DNA of 64,000 nucleotides from Romanomermis culicivorax (Eukaryota > Nematoda > Enoplea > Mermithida > Mermithidae). The notes under the pieces are model-generated. The model did not search any database. It saw nothing but the letters and a program-made list of their open reading frames with translations, and was not told the DNA's origin. Shown here piece after piece: positions 1 through 14,200 of this stretch. The position numbers were made by a program, and so were the translations under genes. Position 1 is the first letter of the stretch. Each line of letters opens with the position of its first letter. Where the stretch lies: the NCBI GenBank assembly GCA_963922205.1, contig CAWUHX010000093.1, forward strand, positions 930,001 to 994,000, read 5' to 3'.

Positions 1-1257
1 TTGTTGCATAATATCTACATAGGCCAGTCAAAACAGTTATATAAGAATGTTAAGCATGAAACAGAATATAAGCAAGACCATAATTTCTAAAAATGTTTTT
101 TTTATCAAGTTATTATTAAGCAATTAATAGGAACTACAAAACGGCACTGAAATGACTTTCAGTGAGTCTCAAAATCCCTTGAAACATAAATAGAGCATTT
201 TCATTCATTTCTTTATGTTACAAATCAAATTTCCTGTCATGCATTCCCGAAGCAGAATTACACACCACTAAAATATTATATAGGACAAAACAATCTTTTA
301 GGAACTCATCTCAATGTTCTGGGATGAAAATGAAATATTATTTTAATTCCAGTTGTATCTTAGGGGGTCTAAAGTTCAAATTTTTTAAGCGTTTCACACC
401 GGTCATATTTCCACATATCTTTTACAACTAAGATCGACCTGTTTGAAAACCTTTCCATTGCACCAAGAAGAGCGTTTCGGTGTGTTTCAAAGGTTAGAAA
501 TGTTAAATTTCCTCAGAGTCACGCCACGCACTGATCCCATCATCGACCAATCTTTTTTATAACTCAAGGAAAACTTCAAATGCGTCAATGAGAGCATTTT
601 TGTGCGTTTTACAAGGTAGCAAATTTCAAACCAAAATTTAAAAAAAAATAAAAAAGTGCTTTCCGCCACATAACAAATCTTGGTTATGACCTTGTTTAGG
701 GTAAACACTTCTACACGGTTCTGATTCTACGATGCAACAGAGCTGACTGCGAATTTTCGGCTTTACTAACAAGGCCATTTGAAAAATAAATGGGGTAAAG
801 ACTAAGTTCACATGACAAACGAGAAAATCCTTTCATTTGCACATGGCATGGACAAAGTCTACCACTAGCTAAACGTAGCTCTGTAGGCTAGATACGTGAT
901 TGCATAGAGTGATTTGACTTAATGGGGTTGGAGCATAAACACCAAGAATTGAAGTCAGATGTGTAATTCAGATGATTTGGTATGAAGAACCAAAAATGAT
1001 GTTATACAAAAACGATGTAATACAAAATTGGGAATACAGTAATTTGATTGAACTTTAATTTGAAACAAAAAAATATCAAAATAAAATTAGCAGTATTCTC
1101 TCCACTCTTGAGAGTTTCATCATAATGCTTATGCTAAAATATCACATTAAGTTGATGTTGTAGGTCAAAAATGGGACTCTTGATCAAGCTACTTCACGTT
1201 TGGATGTTAAAAAACCTCATCCAAAGCAATCATTTCACTAATTTTTTAAGCATCAAG

Positions 1258-1338
1258 CCCGGTGCTACTAAGCCCCGGTCCGGCACCGGGCCCGAGCATG
1301 GTCTGACCGGCCGTGCCCGGGTACCCGGTAGATCGCTG
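1258..1338. repeat. GC-rich palindromic patch
   Basis: About 80 bp made almost entirely of CCGG, GGCC, CCCGGG and GGTACC-like palindromes, in sharp contrast to the AT-rich surroundings. The composition resembles the subterminal CCGG-rich blocks of the hAT element at 35979-37620, so a remnant of a hAT-type end is possible. No terminal repeat or target duplication was found. Confidence 0.5.
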
Positions 1339-2928
1339 GCTACCTACCGTACAAGATAATAAATGAAAACTTTTGCAGGTGTACACATATTGTATAGTGC
1401 GACAAATGAAATCAGACCTCAAAAAGTTTGGACCCTGAGCGCCATTTTTCATGTTTATTACCTGATATCGTTAAGGCAAGAATTTTTGCACGGACTCAAT
1501 TCGATGTTTTTTGACTCACAGATTAATTTTTTGTGAAAACAGCAATGACCTAAGTGAACGACGAGGTACTATAATTTTGAACTAATTTCGACAAAGAGGA
1601 ATCATTGAGCCACTTAAAACTGTGCCCGTCGACTAGGTCCAATAATTCTGGTATAAATGTAAATTTGAGCTCAGATGTTAAATCCCTGCTTTCTATGATG
1701 GTCGACTGTGACTTATTTCTTCTCAAACTTTGAGGAATACTTTTTTATATAGAAATACGGTTAAAATCAGCAAAAGCATCAATATTTTTTCAGAATGCAT
1801 CCTGACCCTTACTTTTCGAAGCTGTAGAATCAGAATCTAAAGCACCAAACATTAGTCACATCGGTGAATCACTGTAGTTTAGAATTCTTAATCTCGCAGC
1901 ATTGACTGGAGACCAGACGTCCTATGTTCCAACAAAATTACCCAAAGTATTAACCCTTCGAGATACTTAAGCACGGGCGAATCTAAAAGCTTCAACTTGG
2001 AATTCACACAAAGTTAAATTACTCCAACTTCAGTTCTCATAAAAAATGACACAAATCAAATATTTTAAAGCAGCTTTCTTCACGCTTCAATGATTCGTTC
2101 AAAAGATATATTTTTGAATGGCGTGGTCAGCAAGTATTAGTTAAGTGAAAGAAATTTCACATCAAATTTCTGCTGCCTAAGTACTCACACAACGTAATAA
2201 CGGTTTACTTATCCGATCACATCGAATGTCTACGAAGGCATGTTTTAAAAAGTAAAAACTCGAGAACAATAGCCCCCATTTTCAATTCTCCAAGATATTC
2301 AGAGCATTGTCGCTGACGGCAGAAATACTTCAGATTTTTCACACGTAAAAATTTGTTGGATTTTTAACAGATCAGGTATCCGTTGCGGAACTATAATTCA
2401 TTTTACTTGAAGCTTGAATAAATGAATCATGGAAAGCAAGTACTATTTCATACTTTTGCAATTTTCTGCTAAACCTCATGTCATAACGCCGAAAATTTGC
2501 AAACTATTTATCAATTTTTGTGTAAAAATTCTACAATAATAGCATAGTAAACGATTTCGAAGACATACTTATTTTTCCCAGTATTCAGTTTCGAAAGTAA
2601 AATTGATTTAATTTGAAATGATAGGCGCAGTGAAAACAAATAAAGTAGCTTCAGTCTGATATGCAATTTATACTCAGTAAAAAACATATTCTACAGAAGC
2701 CTTAATTCGTCGATTTAATTTTTCTTAATTTAATTTTTCTTCTTAACTTAATTCGTAAAAGTTAATAACTGCGTCGACACATGAGTGCTTCTCGAGAAAT
2801 TGTGACACTTAACCAGATTATTGAAGGAAAAGCTATTCTGTTTGCCGCTCACTGACATATCATTTAAAAATGCTGTCGGTGCAGCGATAAAGGCAAGTTC
2901 AACACGGAAAAACTGAATATCCTATCTT

Positions 2929-3076
2929 GGAATCAAGATCCCATCTTTAAAAAATTATGATTTAATCATGAAAAAAATCAAGATGTTAGCTTGAATAAAA
3001 ATCAAGATGTCAGCTTGAAAAAATTAAAACGTCATCTTAAAAAAATTAAGATTCTATCATGAAAAAAAATCAAGAC
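2929..3076. repeat. Degenerate minisatellite, unit about 24 bp
   Basis: Five to six imperfect units of the form ATCAAGATGTCAGCTTGAAA follow each other. Units differ by substitutions and by the length of the A-run between them. Confidence 0.7.
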
Positions 3077-3377
3077 GGGCGGCACATCAAAGGATGAAAA
3101 TTTATGAAACCAGCCAAAAGGGTTTCTGAGGCTACGGCTTGCTGACGGAAGACACCTTTGCTTTTAACGCAGGATAGCGAAGGGGGTTTATTTTGATGGA
3201 GATGGACATATTGGTTTTTCATAAAAAATTTTATTTTTCGGAATTTTTCAGATAAATGTCGAAAATGCTTGGTTTTTAACCCAAAATGCAGTAATTCCGA
3301 AAAATAATCAAAATTTTGGACTTCGTCAGCTGTTCTTTGGCCATTCTCTACCTGCTCAGGAACTCAACAAAAAAACG

Positions 3378-3860
3378 ATATCCCCATTTAGTGAATATCC
3401 CGATTCAACGAATATCCCGATTTAGGGACTATCCCGATTCGGCGAATCATAGTCGTTAATCCTGATTCAGCGAACAATGGGTAAAAAATTCGTCCTTTTT
3501 CTGTTTGTGAAAATCTCGTTTCAGCAAAAACAATATGCGCAAGTGGTGACATAGGGTGCCTTATCGAAGTAATATTCTATTCATTTTTGAACGAATGTCT
3601 ACTACATACAATACAAATTTTTGACACGGCTCTTTAACAAAAAAAATCACTGCTGGGCAAACAACGGAATATTTCTACTGCATTACTTTGAAAATAAAAA
3701 AGTATAACATCGCATTTACTAATTTTATTCAACAAAACAATAGATGATTTGATTAGGTTATCAACTTAATAAGGCTTAGACTTAGGCTTAGTTGTAAATC
3801 TTCGCAGAATCGAGAATGAGGTCATTCGATAAACCAGGACATTCGCTAAATCGGAATTTA
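3378..3860. repeat. Fold-back element with tandem-repeat arms
   Basis: The left arm (3378-3476) is a tandem array of about 17-bp units close to GAATATCCCGATTCAAC. The right arm (3820-3860) contains the same word in reverse complement (ATTCGCTAAATCGGAA). The two could pair as a long imperfect hairpin. The same design, with a different unit sequence, is seen at 10951-11893. Confidence 0.5.
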
Positions 3861-4911
3861 TTTTTTATTTTATTAACATGATTTGTGAACTTCGAAAAAC
3901 TTTTAATCTAGATTTTTTACGATGCATCTTAAAATTTTGGCGATGCATCTCAAAAAAAAATGTTGTGCATCATGTCTGATGGTAACGATTTTTTCCAAGT
4001 GGTGAGAAATTTTTTCAAGTGGCGTTTCTCGTATTCCGTAAGTAAAACTTATTACTGTAATGAACGAAGAAAATTTCTCGTCAATGAGCGAAAACAGAAC
4101 GGATGGAAATTTCCTTCAATAACTTCGTCAAATGGTGAAAATTTCTCGAGTCGGTGTCAAACACAGTTCTATCCAAATAAATAGTGGATAATCATCGTGG
4201 TATTTCTATGATTTTGGCGTTTCTATTGTCAATTAAGAAATTCAGCGTTTTCTAGGGTAAAAAGTTCTTCTCTTTTTTAACATTGTGTATCTATGGGCCT
4301 AATTTTTTGGTTGTTGTCCGTATCTGTCATTTTAAAGTAAATGGGCTATGGTAGAACGGCGAGTGTGTTCCACAAAAGTCACCACGAGTAGCATTGTTAC
4401 TGCAGCTAACGTGTCTAACGACAAATCAGCAGCCATATGACAACGAACTTCCACAAAAAATTGACCCACTTCTGGAAAATCACGATGGAATTTAATATTG
4501 TAGTAACATTTCATGGAACGGACGTTTGAGATTAATAAGATGAAACATGCAAGGGAAGTCGCAGCATATGCTGCAATCAATCAATTTTTTACTGAGGATT
4601 GAGAATACCGACAGTTAATAAGTCTGCCGTTTCAAAATAAACAGACTGCACTACTAATGAATTCAAAGATACTATTGAATTCCTACTATTCCCGACAAAT
4701 CCCGATTCTTGTGATGCTGTAGCGTTGATTGATATGATGTTACTTTTTCAATTCAAGCTGTAAAAATATATAGATTTCGTAATACCATAACCGAATGACA
4801 ATTCGTGCTCAAGCATAGTGATACTATCGACTTTTCGAAACACGAGCTTGAATCACTATGCATGAGTCTAGCTTCTAAATTGCTTCCTTTTTTCCAATGC
4901 CCTTTTCAGGC

Positions 4912-4917
4912 TTTATT
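4912..4917 (-). terminator. Possible poly(A) signal of the Wnt gene
   Basis: The minus strand reads AATAAA here, about 350 nt downstream of the Wnt stop codon at 5269-5271. It is the nearest canonical hexamer I noticed; use of this site is an inference. Confidence 0.3.
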
Positions 4918-5268
4918 ATTGTGCTTGTACAAAATACACACGTTTTAAAAAAGACTGATCACAATCGGGCGACTAAAAAAATTACAGTAATTTCTGGGCA
5001 TAATTGGCCAATTTGACGGTAATAAAAACTTTTTTTTTCATTCTATCCCCCATTTCTCCTCATCGACAAACAAAAAGTTGACGAACGTTTCGCCCCAAAA
5101 ATAAAATTAAGTGCGCAAATTATCAATTATTTCGGTATATCTCTCAAAATCGACTCTAACAATGCGAAAAAAATTATTTTGCGGCGTTTTTTGAGCACAG
5201 CGTCCCGAAAAGTTTTGACCACAAATAATAAGTTCGTAGAATCTGTCGCAAGCGAAATTTATATTTTT

Positions 5269-8200
5269 TCACTTGCAAATTTCCAACGAACGTTCGCAAA
5301 TTTTGCACTCCACCGAACAACAGTAGACAAATTGGCAATGGCATTTGTATTTTTGAGTCTTCTCACTGATCCTGTAACCTCGGCCGCAGCACATGGAATT
5401 GCAATTTATGGAGCCGCCGGCGGAAGCGTTGCAATACCTGAGGAAAATCTCATTTTGCATTCGTCAGGCGTTAGAAGAAATTGTGGGGGATATCAGCCTC
5501 AACTCTGAACTTTCCGCGGTCAAAAAGGGAGTAATAACAATCTGATAATGTTTATGAAAAAATCTCCACGGATTGCGTTCAATGAACTGCATTTTGAGAT
5601 AAAAGAAAAAGGGTCTTTAAAGCCTGAAACGTGATCGAAAAACATTTCCTACCTTGCCCCAAAAAAACATCCAAGCAGTCAAATACCCTGGAAAAAATAT
5701 ATTGAGACTTATCTTTTTCCTGCATTCCTTCCAGCAAAGTTGCACATGAAACTTCAACCATTTCCACAAAAGCTACAGGCCTTTGCATGCTGACGACGAG
5801 GAATTACAGGATATCACTTCGAAACCATTGTTTTAGATAGCAAGAAACAAAACTAAATACGCTCCTTATTGCTGACATCAGACACATTTGTTGAATGCTG
5901 CAACTCTCATGTGCGATTGCATTGCAGAAAGCAAAAGTAGAAACAGAAGGAAACCGAAAAAAGTAAGCAAGTGAATGCTGATGGTGAAAAGAATAAAAGT
6001 TAATGACCAAAAAATACCAACCTAAAGTGCTGGTTTTTAATTTTCATCTTCTGCAATTTATGATTTTGGAATCTTGTTCACATTTAGCTGCAGCGGCCGC
6101 TAAACATTGCCTTTTCACATGTAGGGACATGTTCATAGGTGTGAACTGCCGTATTATTCCCTATATGTCAAATAAAAAATAATATTCGACTAATACAATA
6201 TAGGGTGAACCAAAGGAAATGCGACTGGTACTGACTTTCATAGCTTTCAAACGGGTGAAACTTTTTCAAAGCGGTTTCCTGCCGTCTATAGATAACAATC
6301 TGGCATAAAAACTGCAAATTTTCAGCGAAATTACTCGAATATTGATTGACTAGAATCAAAAATACGAAATGTCGATTTTTTTGCTAATAAAATTGACAAA
6401 AATTAACAAAGTCAACATGTTTTACAGCAGAAAAGTACAATAGCTTCAATCATAAGAACCATATAACAGCTGAAAACTACAAGAGAGCCATTTTAGTGTG
6501 TTCTACTTTCTGTTTCATCAATGATTTTAATCGTTTTTCGATCTGGTCAATGACAGAATTGATTTTGCTTTACTTTTGCTTTTTTCCAATTTCAAAACAA
6601 AAGCTCTTGATTTTGGCGAAATTTTTTCTATATTGAAGCAAGAAGTTGCTGACTTTAAATTATGTATAACTTACAAATCTGGGTGATTTTTAATGTATTA
6701 TTTGTGTACACAGCTCTACAAAACTTTTTTCACAATAGAACAACGTTCGCTTTGATTTCACAACTTTTAATTTTTGAAAAATGACCCCGTTTACTAAATT
6801 TTTATTTGTACAGTAACCATAAATGCTAAAAGAATAAAATTTGGCTCTAGTAACAAAGACAAACAGCGCATTCTAATGCTGCAATTCGCATTATAAAAGC
6901 TTCATCCGTTCGAAAGTTATGGAAGTCAGCACCGGTCGCCTTTTTTTGCTCACCTTGTACATGTATGTCTCAATTATTTTGTTTGAATTTTGTAGGCTTA
7001 TTTATCCAGCAACATAATGCATCAAAAATAACAAAGGTCGTAGCTTCCGAACACTATCAGACATACGGCAATGACACTGACCCTGATAACATATTTTGTT
7101 CGACCGTTTTCCAAATATCATTGTACGTTAAACTAGCGACCAGTTCTGTACTCTATTCATTTTGAAATGATCGATGCAGCGAGGTCGCTGCTAAGTTTGT
7201 ATTCAAAATCATGGAAAACTTGTTGAATCCATTTAATAATTTTTTTCTTCATGATACATAAACCTTGATGACTAATCTTTCCAACCATCTCAAGAATATT
7301 TATATTGATTTCCTGATGTTCAGTTAGGCTGCGTTTGCTGCAATTTCAACCGCTGCATCGAGCATTTTAAAATAAATAAAGTATAGTATTTCCGATTACC
7401 GTATGTCAATAATCTCTTACTCAAGTTGCGACAGAGAATTAAGCATACATAAAGTTATTTCAATAAATAATCTAAAAATGAAAGCAAAATTAGGAAGACT
7501 GAAAAGTGGTAAATTAAGTAAGAAACAGGCGAAACAAAAAATTGATCGACACTGGAGAAGAAAAACAAACCAAAAATAAAGTTACCTGCCGACAGTGCCC
7601 AACGAACCAAGTCGCAAATTCGGCGAACAATAGTCCGGCGATTTCTTACTGTAGACTAGATCGTCGTCTGAAATTTTACTGTAAGCGACGTGTTCAAACG
7701 TTTCTACTATTCTATTATTTTGCTGTTGTTGGTGTTGATTATTATATCGATAGTTATTGAAATGATGATGATTTGTATGATCGGATTTTCGACGCATTAA
7801 GCCGTTATTGACGCGAATTTCTTTGACTTCTTTGGCTAACGAATATTTAGCTAGTAAACTGTAAGGAAGCCGATGCTACTGTAATTAGCTACGGTAAAAA
7901 TTAAACGTTTGAAATTCTCACATTATCGATATATTTTTGATGGGCTTCAAAATTTTGTAACACGATTTGAGGGAACAAGACATAGAAACGCCGTGGCATC
8001 GACATTTCTGTTCTAAATTTTGAGCGACGATCTAAATGAATAACAAACGTCGTTATATTAATTTTATCTCTCAACATTTAATGCGAACGAACAGCAACAA
8101 TTGTAGATTTTACATTTGAAAACATTCACTCGTAGAAGAGTTTGAAATGAAAAAATCAGAAAATTTTCCGTTAGTTGTCTGTTGAAAACTTTCCCAACGT

Positions 8201-11200
8201 TTTTCTGTGACCTATTTTTCGAACTCAATGAACTTCATCTGTAAGGATATCGTATAAACACAACACGTTTTTACAGTAGCTTTACTGTAGCTATTTGTAC
8301 TACTACTTATGTGAAAAAATTTACCATATAAAGTGAACGGATTCTACAAAGAGAAAGAACAAACGTTTACTGTACATAGGTCACATCATAATGGGCTACT
8401 GGAATAGATCTTACACGATTTTCTTCGAACTCGATGAAATGCTATTTATTCTTCACTATGATTAAAACTCATCACTGTTCCTAAAGCTTATTGTGAAACG
8501 TGTAGTTGTATTCTGGCGAAAAAAGTTGCATTATATCTTGCGAGCCGAAAACTAGGAAACTCGTCTACACTCTGATTACGACCAATTTTTCAGGTAAGCA
8601 GAAAAATAACTCGAAAATCCGAAGAACAATAATAAAACTTTATGGACGTATCGCACTAACGATTACCGATAAAATTTTACGAATTTCAACAGCTGACTCG
8701 GTGAAAAATAAATGCCTACAGTAATCCCTAATAATCAAGAGTCAAACACGTACTATAATCTGTTTTTTATAAAATATTTTAAATGGAAGAATGACAAAAA
8801 TAGGTACCACCCTCAAAATAGTTTACACAAAGCTTTTACTGTAGGATCTTTTACTCAAAAAATTGCAATGACTAGTTGAGTAGACTCACAAATTTTCAGT
8901 CCTATGCTACATATGGCTCAGCAGGTAATGGCAAAAATATGAAACAGTACTTGCTTTCTATTCTTTCATTTACAAGCATTTCTAAAAAAACAGACTATAT
9001 TCTGTTTTTTATAAAATACTTGTAAATTGTAAAATAACAGTAATTTAGTACCGCCCTCAAAGTTGTAATGGTCAGGCTTAGTTGAGCAGGCTCACAAATT
9101 ACCAGTCCTGTATATAATTCACATTTACGACATATAATATAGCAGGAAATAGTGGAAATACAAAATAGTACTTGCTATATTTACAAGCATTTTAAGAAAA
9201 ACAGACTATGAATAAAAAATCAACATCAGTGAAGCAAAAAAAAATTTGAGTATTTTATCACGATGACTGGCTTCGTTTCTACCAGAAAAGATATTGATGC
9301 TGATGCCACCAGTTCTTTTTTGCACATTTTCGATTAATACAGATGAATGCAGATGCACGAGAGCAAATAGAAAAAAACTTACTTTTCTGCCCACTTCGCT
9401 ATTATGCAGATTTATCTTTTGTTTTAGAGGTAATTGATGATGATTTTTCGAGAAAACTACATCATTTTGGCGTTTTCGATGGTGACCTTTAGACGGAGCG
9501 TTGACCCAATCAACGCTGAAGGCGTAACCGTGGTCCAAATTGTCGCTGCAACCGTCCCACTGTTGAACGAGAAAAATATGAATGATCGTGAAAAATGGAC
9601 ACATCAGCTAAAAGTGCATTAAATGATACGTTTCAGTTTCGTGAAACAATAGACATGGCCTTGATTCCTACGCCATATCAGTTATTATACTGATTTTACG
9701 ACGACAGCAGTTGTGATATTGCATAATAAGGGTTTCGATGCTAATTTGAAACTTGAAGTGCGCAAGACATTTTGATAGTGATATGCAGAGTCCAGTCAGA
9801 TTCACGTTCTTAGCGTAACTATCTCATGCTGTTTCGCATACTTTATAAAGTTAGCTCTTTTTCTCAATTTTTAAATCTGTATCGTCTAGTATTTAATCTC
9901 GTATAGTACTTTCATTCTCAACTTGACATTCTACCAAAAATCGTTTCATCAATCATTAGAGTAAAAATAGACATTGATGGAACGTATGGAACTTTGATAC
10001 ACAAAATCAGATAATTTTGGCGGGAATGCATAAATGTCATGACTTGACGTCTCTTTCGCTTTCTGTAATATTGAAATTGATGGCAAGCCGCTATTTCGGA
10101 AGCGTAATAAAAACCAAATCGAACTGGGAAAGTATTGTGCTCGCTACAGCTTGTCTTGTCTCGGCTCATCGTGAACTATACGGCGGGCACTTTGGATTAA
10201 CTTTTTTTTACTTTGTACGTCATCGTGAACAATTTGAAATACCAGAAATGAGCAACACTTTTGTTAGTCTCAATACAGGCTTCTTGACGCCAGATTTCTA
10301 AAGTTAAATGGCATGACATCAAAATAGTTACAAGTATGCAAACTGATATCATCTCCATACGTCCAGATTTTAGATAAGTGTTTAACATAGTCAAGTAGGC
10401 ATGAGTATACTTCAGCTGTATCGTATTCCACGGAGTTCATTAGCACATGCTCTATCAAGCACAGAGAATGACTTTCTTCGAATCAAAATTGGGCTCCAAC
10501 ATCAGTTTGGCCCATGCACCGATTTTTGTTTCCAGTGAACTCTGAATTCATCCCTGTTCTTCGTGTATGATTGTTGTAGTCACAGTAAAACAAACACCAT
10601 TGGAATTCTCCACTTTCTTACGCTTTTGTGTGGCATCCGTTTGTAAAATTACAAACTTTATCAATTTCTTGTGAATGATGTAAAACAAAGATGCTGGTCT
10701 CTCATGAGATCATCAATTTATAAATCTAACTCGAGTATAACAATGTGATTTCATTCTAACAAGTTAGACAGGAGATTCATCAAGCAGGCTTACCATCCTT
10801 CCAATGCTTTCGGAAGTTATACATTCGTTTTTTCATGAATCTTGAATTTATTTTTTACTCTGATGGCCCAGCATTGCGGTTCAATGGAATAAATATACCG
10901 CACGCAATGGTTATCTATTCCGGACAGAATAAGGCATCGGTATCACCCTTGAAGAGCGGAACTCGAGGGCAAATCTCAAAAGGACGAATCCCCAAAAGAG
11001 AGATTCTCAAAAGAGCAAATACCCGAAAGAGCGAATCTCAAATGAGCGAATCTCAAAAGAGCGAAATATATCTTGCGTCATCTTATATAACAAACGAAAA
11101 ATTCGGTAAAATTTTTATGCAAATGTGTAAAATTGAAACTGTTGCATTGAGTGCAATAAGCGAGTTGCTCAGGTTCGAAAAACCTGTTTTTAGTTCACTC

Positions 11201-14200
11201 GAAAATTGAAACAAGACATTTGCACTAAATGATCATTCAAAAAACACAACAAAGTTTGTCAGAATTATTTTCGAATTCGAAAAAGTTTTTTGAACGTTTT
11301 GTTTTGCTATAATTGAGTTTTTTTATTATGGAGCTCTATCAGGCGCAGAATGACAAACAAACCTTGGGTTTTGGAATGAGGTAAAAAATATTATAAAAGA
11401 AATACAAACAAGAGAAAATAAAAAGAATGAAGCGGAAAAAAATGAAATATAGAAAACACAACAAAAAACACACGAAGAAGTATAAATTCGAATCATGTAT
11501 GACAAATTAAAAATGCAGATCAAAAACAAGAACAAAAGTTTCGAAAAATACAAAAACTCATGTAAAAGTGGGATACAACCTGCTCTGCCAAAAATTTTTG
11601 AGGCATATTCACAACTTAACTATCATACATATATCAATCCTATAACACTATAATATAATTTGGTCAGTATGTGGGTTTTCTGTGTGCAGCAAACCGCTCC
11701 CAAAATACTCAACAAACAGTGTCTAAATTTTCCTTTTTTTGGACACCCTGTACATCCTTAATTAAATTTGTTCATTGAAAACCGTTCTCTGGGGACTGCG
11801 GATTCGCTCTTTCGAGAATCGCTCTTTTGGGTGTTGACACTTTTGAGATGCGCTCTTTAGGATATTCTCTCTTTTGAGATTCGCTCTCCTGTGGATTCAC
11901 TGGCTCAAGATAATGTTCAGACTTGAGCAATGAGTTGATGTTTTCAATTAGCTTAAAGTCAACGATGTTTCATAAATTTGGGCAAAACGACTCTGGAAAA
12001 TGAATCTCTTCAACTTTTCATCTTCGGGATAAAAATTATAATTTTTTAGCCAACTGGATCATTTTACATATTGGGACAGAATTCAAAAATTGTATAGAAA
12101 GCATGCAACTAAAATTGAAAAATCGGACAAACAATCAAAAATTAGGATACTTCAACTGGCAAAGCTTTCTGTCACTGCCTCTCTATAACGTTTTAATCGT
12201 TTGCCAAATACAAAAGTATATATTTATAAAATTCAAAATTTTTTGAAGAGCTCAAAAAATTTTGGAAAGGAAAAATCGAAAAAATCTCGATTTGCGTCAA
12301 ATACTTCGGCGCTAATCAACGAAAACTGATTAAATAACGATTCTAGGTTTAAAAGAACTGTTGAATGGTAGCTAGTGAGCGAAGTAGACATGCTAACAGT
12401 CGCGCCTATGTTTGAGTATTGCAAACGATGATTACAATAATCATTACCAGCGCGAAACGCCGGAAAATTTCGACGTTTTGACCTTTCAAAATGCACCAAA
12501 ATGCACCTTTCCGACTAAAAATTTCAATTTTTGTGCCATTTGGCGAAAGAGCCCAAAATTTCTTCGCCATAAAACCGATCTGGCGAAAAAATAGTTCTAT
12601 CGTGTGTTTTTAGTGAACTACTTCGAAAAATAAGAGTGGAAGGCAGGTAGTGTTTCATATTTTCATCGTTCCATGCTTAACTATCAGTATGCCGCCTAGG
12701 ACTGGAAATTTGCGAGCGAGCCTAAGGGGTCATTTATACTTGTCTTTTTCGACGAAACGGAACGGAATGCAATCGATATAAGATAACCGAACAAAAGAGA
12801 GATTCTCGTTCCGTTCGGTTCGGTTGGAGGTTACCGTCGGTCCTTTTCCACGAAATTGCAGTAATTTTTTTCGACCTAAAGTGGATTTTCAGGCTGAGCG
12901 TTTCAAGCTATTGGCGATCCATTCCGTTCCGTCGAAAAAGGCACGTATAAATGACCCTTAACTAATTCTTACTTTTTTGAATAAAAAATCTTTGGAGAAG
13001 GTCAATTCACAAGCATTTCATAGAAAACACATTATAGAGAGCGAGCATGGAAAAGACATATCCTCTGCTGGGTCAATGCATAGCCTCAAAAAATGGACAC
13101 TTCCTTCCGACGCAACTTTTTGGAATTCGCAAGAAAAGTCACTACTAATACTTTTACCTGGGTCTTTCCGGCCGAATAACGAAACGTGTTTGGGGCTTAA
13201 TTGTGGCCTTATCCACATCTCGTCATTCGGCCTTCAATTTCTAACTCTGAACCACTCCGAAAAGTTTTTTTTATTGTATCTTTGAGATAGTCGCCAACTT
13301 TTAGGTAAGACACTGGACGAATCGGTCGGTAAACTGAGACGGTAAAGTATGTTGGAAAACAAACGATTTCATTTTGTTAACTCGATTACCTTATAGTTAG
13401 TGGCGGACTCGGTAGGCTTCCGACCGCAAGGGCAGCTAGCCAATCCGTTTTTCGAACAGGCTCTGGCTATACTGTAGATCAAAGACGCGGCTGCCAACGC
13501 GTGAACGTACGCTTGTTCTTGAGTACCTGAAAAATTTGAGTTTACAGTACGCATGTCAGCAATGTTGACGCAAATCCAGGATGAACCATCGAAACGAAAT
13601 CGAGTATTTTCATTGATCAACTTGAACTTTTGAGAACATGTCCTTAATTTTTTGCATGTGTTTCTAAAATCATAGCATCACAATAGAAAAATAAAATAAA
13701 AAATCTCATCAGTCATTAAATTATGAGACTTTTACCTCGCCTCAAGTCGGGCAAGAATTTTGGAGCATATAGAATAGAAGAACAATTCCAACGGCGGTCT
13801 TTGAATGTCTCTTGACATTCTTTGATGGTGTGGATGGCGGCTTCGACTACGAACGGCATGTATTCGGACTTTTCCCGACATATTTTTGCCTGAAAACCAA
13901 AGTTAGATGGAATCATGATTTTACACATCGACGGTTAACAGGTTTTTTTAAATCCGTGTTTATACCCTGAAAAAATTTGCCGTTCTCATAAAAATTATGT
14001 ATCTACTGGCCACACTTGTCATTCGTACTCCGAAAGACACTGACAATTAGTCAATTAAAAAATTTTATGGATCTAAAACTCAATTTTTTTCTTTTTGGGA
14101 TAGTTTGACAGTTTTGATTCCCGTAACATGCTTACTCTTAGTTTTCTATACACCATTACTAGTAAGACTGAATCTTTGAAGATCTATGGGTGTGGAGCCG

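Larger units (their letters stand above)
1..4911. other. Intergenic stretch without a supported gene
   Basis: No exon with a recognisable domain or closing splice phases was found on either strand. The stretch holds a GC-rich palindromic patch near 1258-1338, a roughly 24-bp minisatellite at 2929-3076 and a fold-back pair at 3378-3476 and 3820-3860. The longest open frame, 4332-4580 on the minus strand, begins with a hydrophobic stretch but has no other support. Confidence 0.6.

Noticed and set aside
4332-4580. 82-codon minus-strand frame with a signal-peptide-like start
   Set aside because: Hydrophobic N-terminus alone is weak; no conserved motif, splice continuation or neighbouring evidence.
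5179-5508. 109-codon plus-strand open frame, and a second plus-strand frame starting MELQF near 5392
   Set aside because: Both overlap the last Wnt exon on the opposite strand (5269-5437), whose Cys pattern is unmistakable; they are shadows of it.
9918-10458. Overlapping open frames on both strands in Wnt intron 4
   Set aside because: No domain on either strand, and the region lies between two well-supported Wnt exons.
10835-11209. 124-codon plus-strand open frame
   Set aside because: Driven by the 15-bp minisatellite arm; lies inside a Wnt intron.
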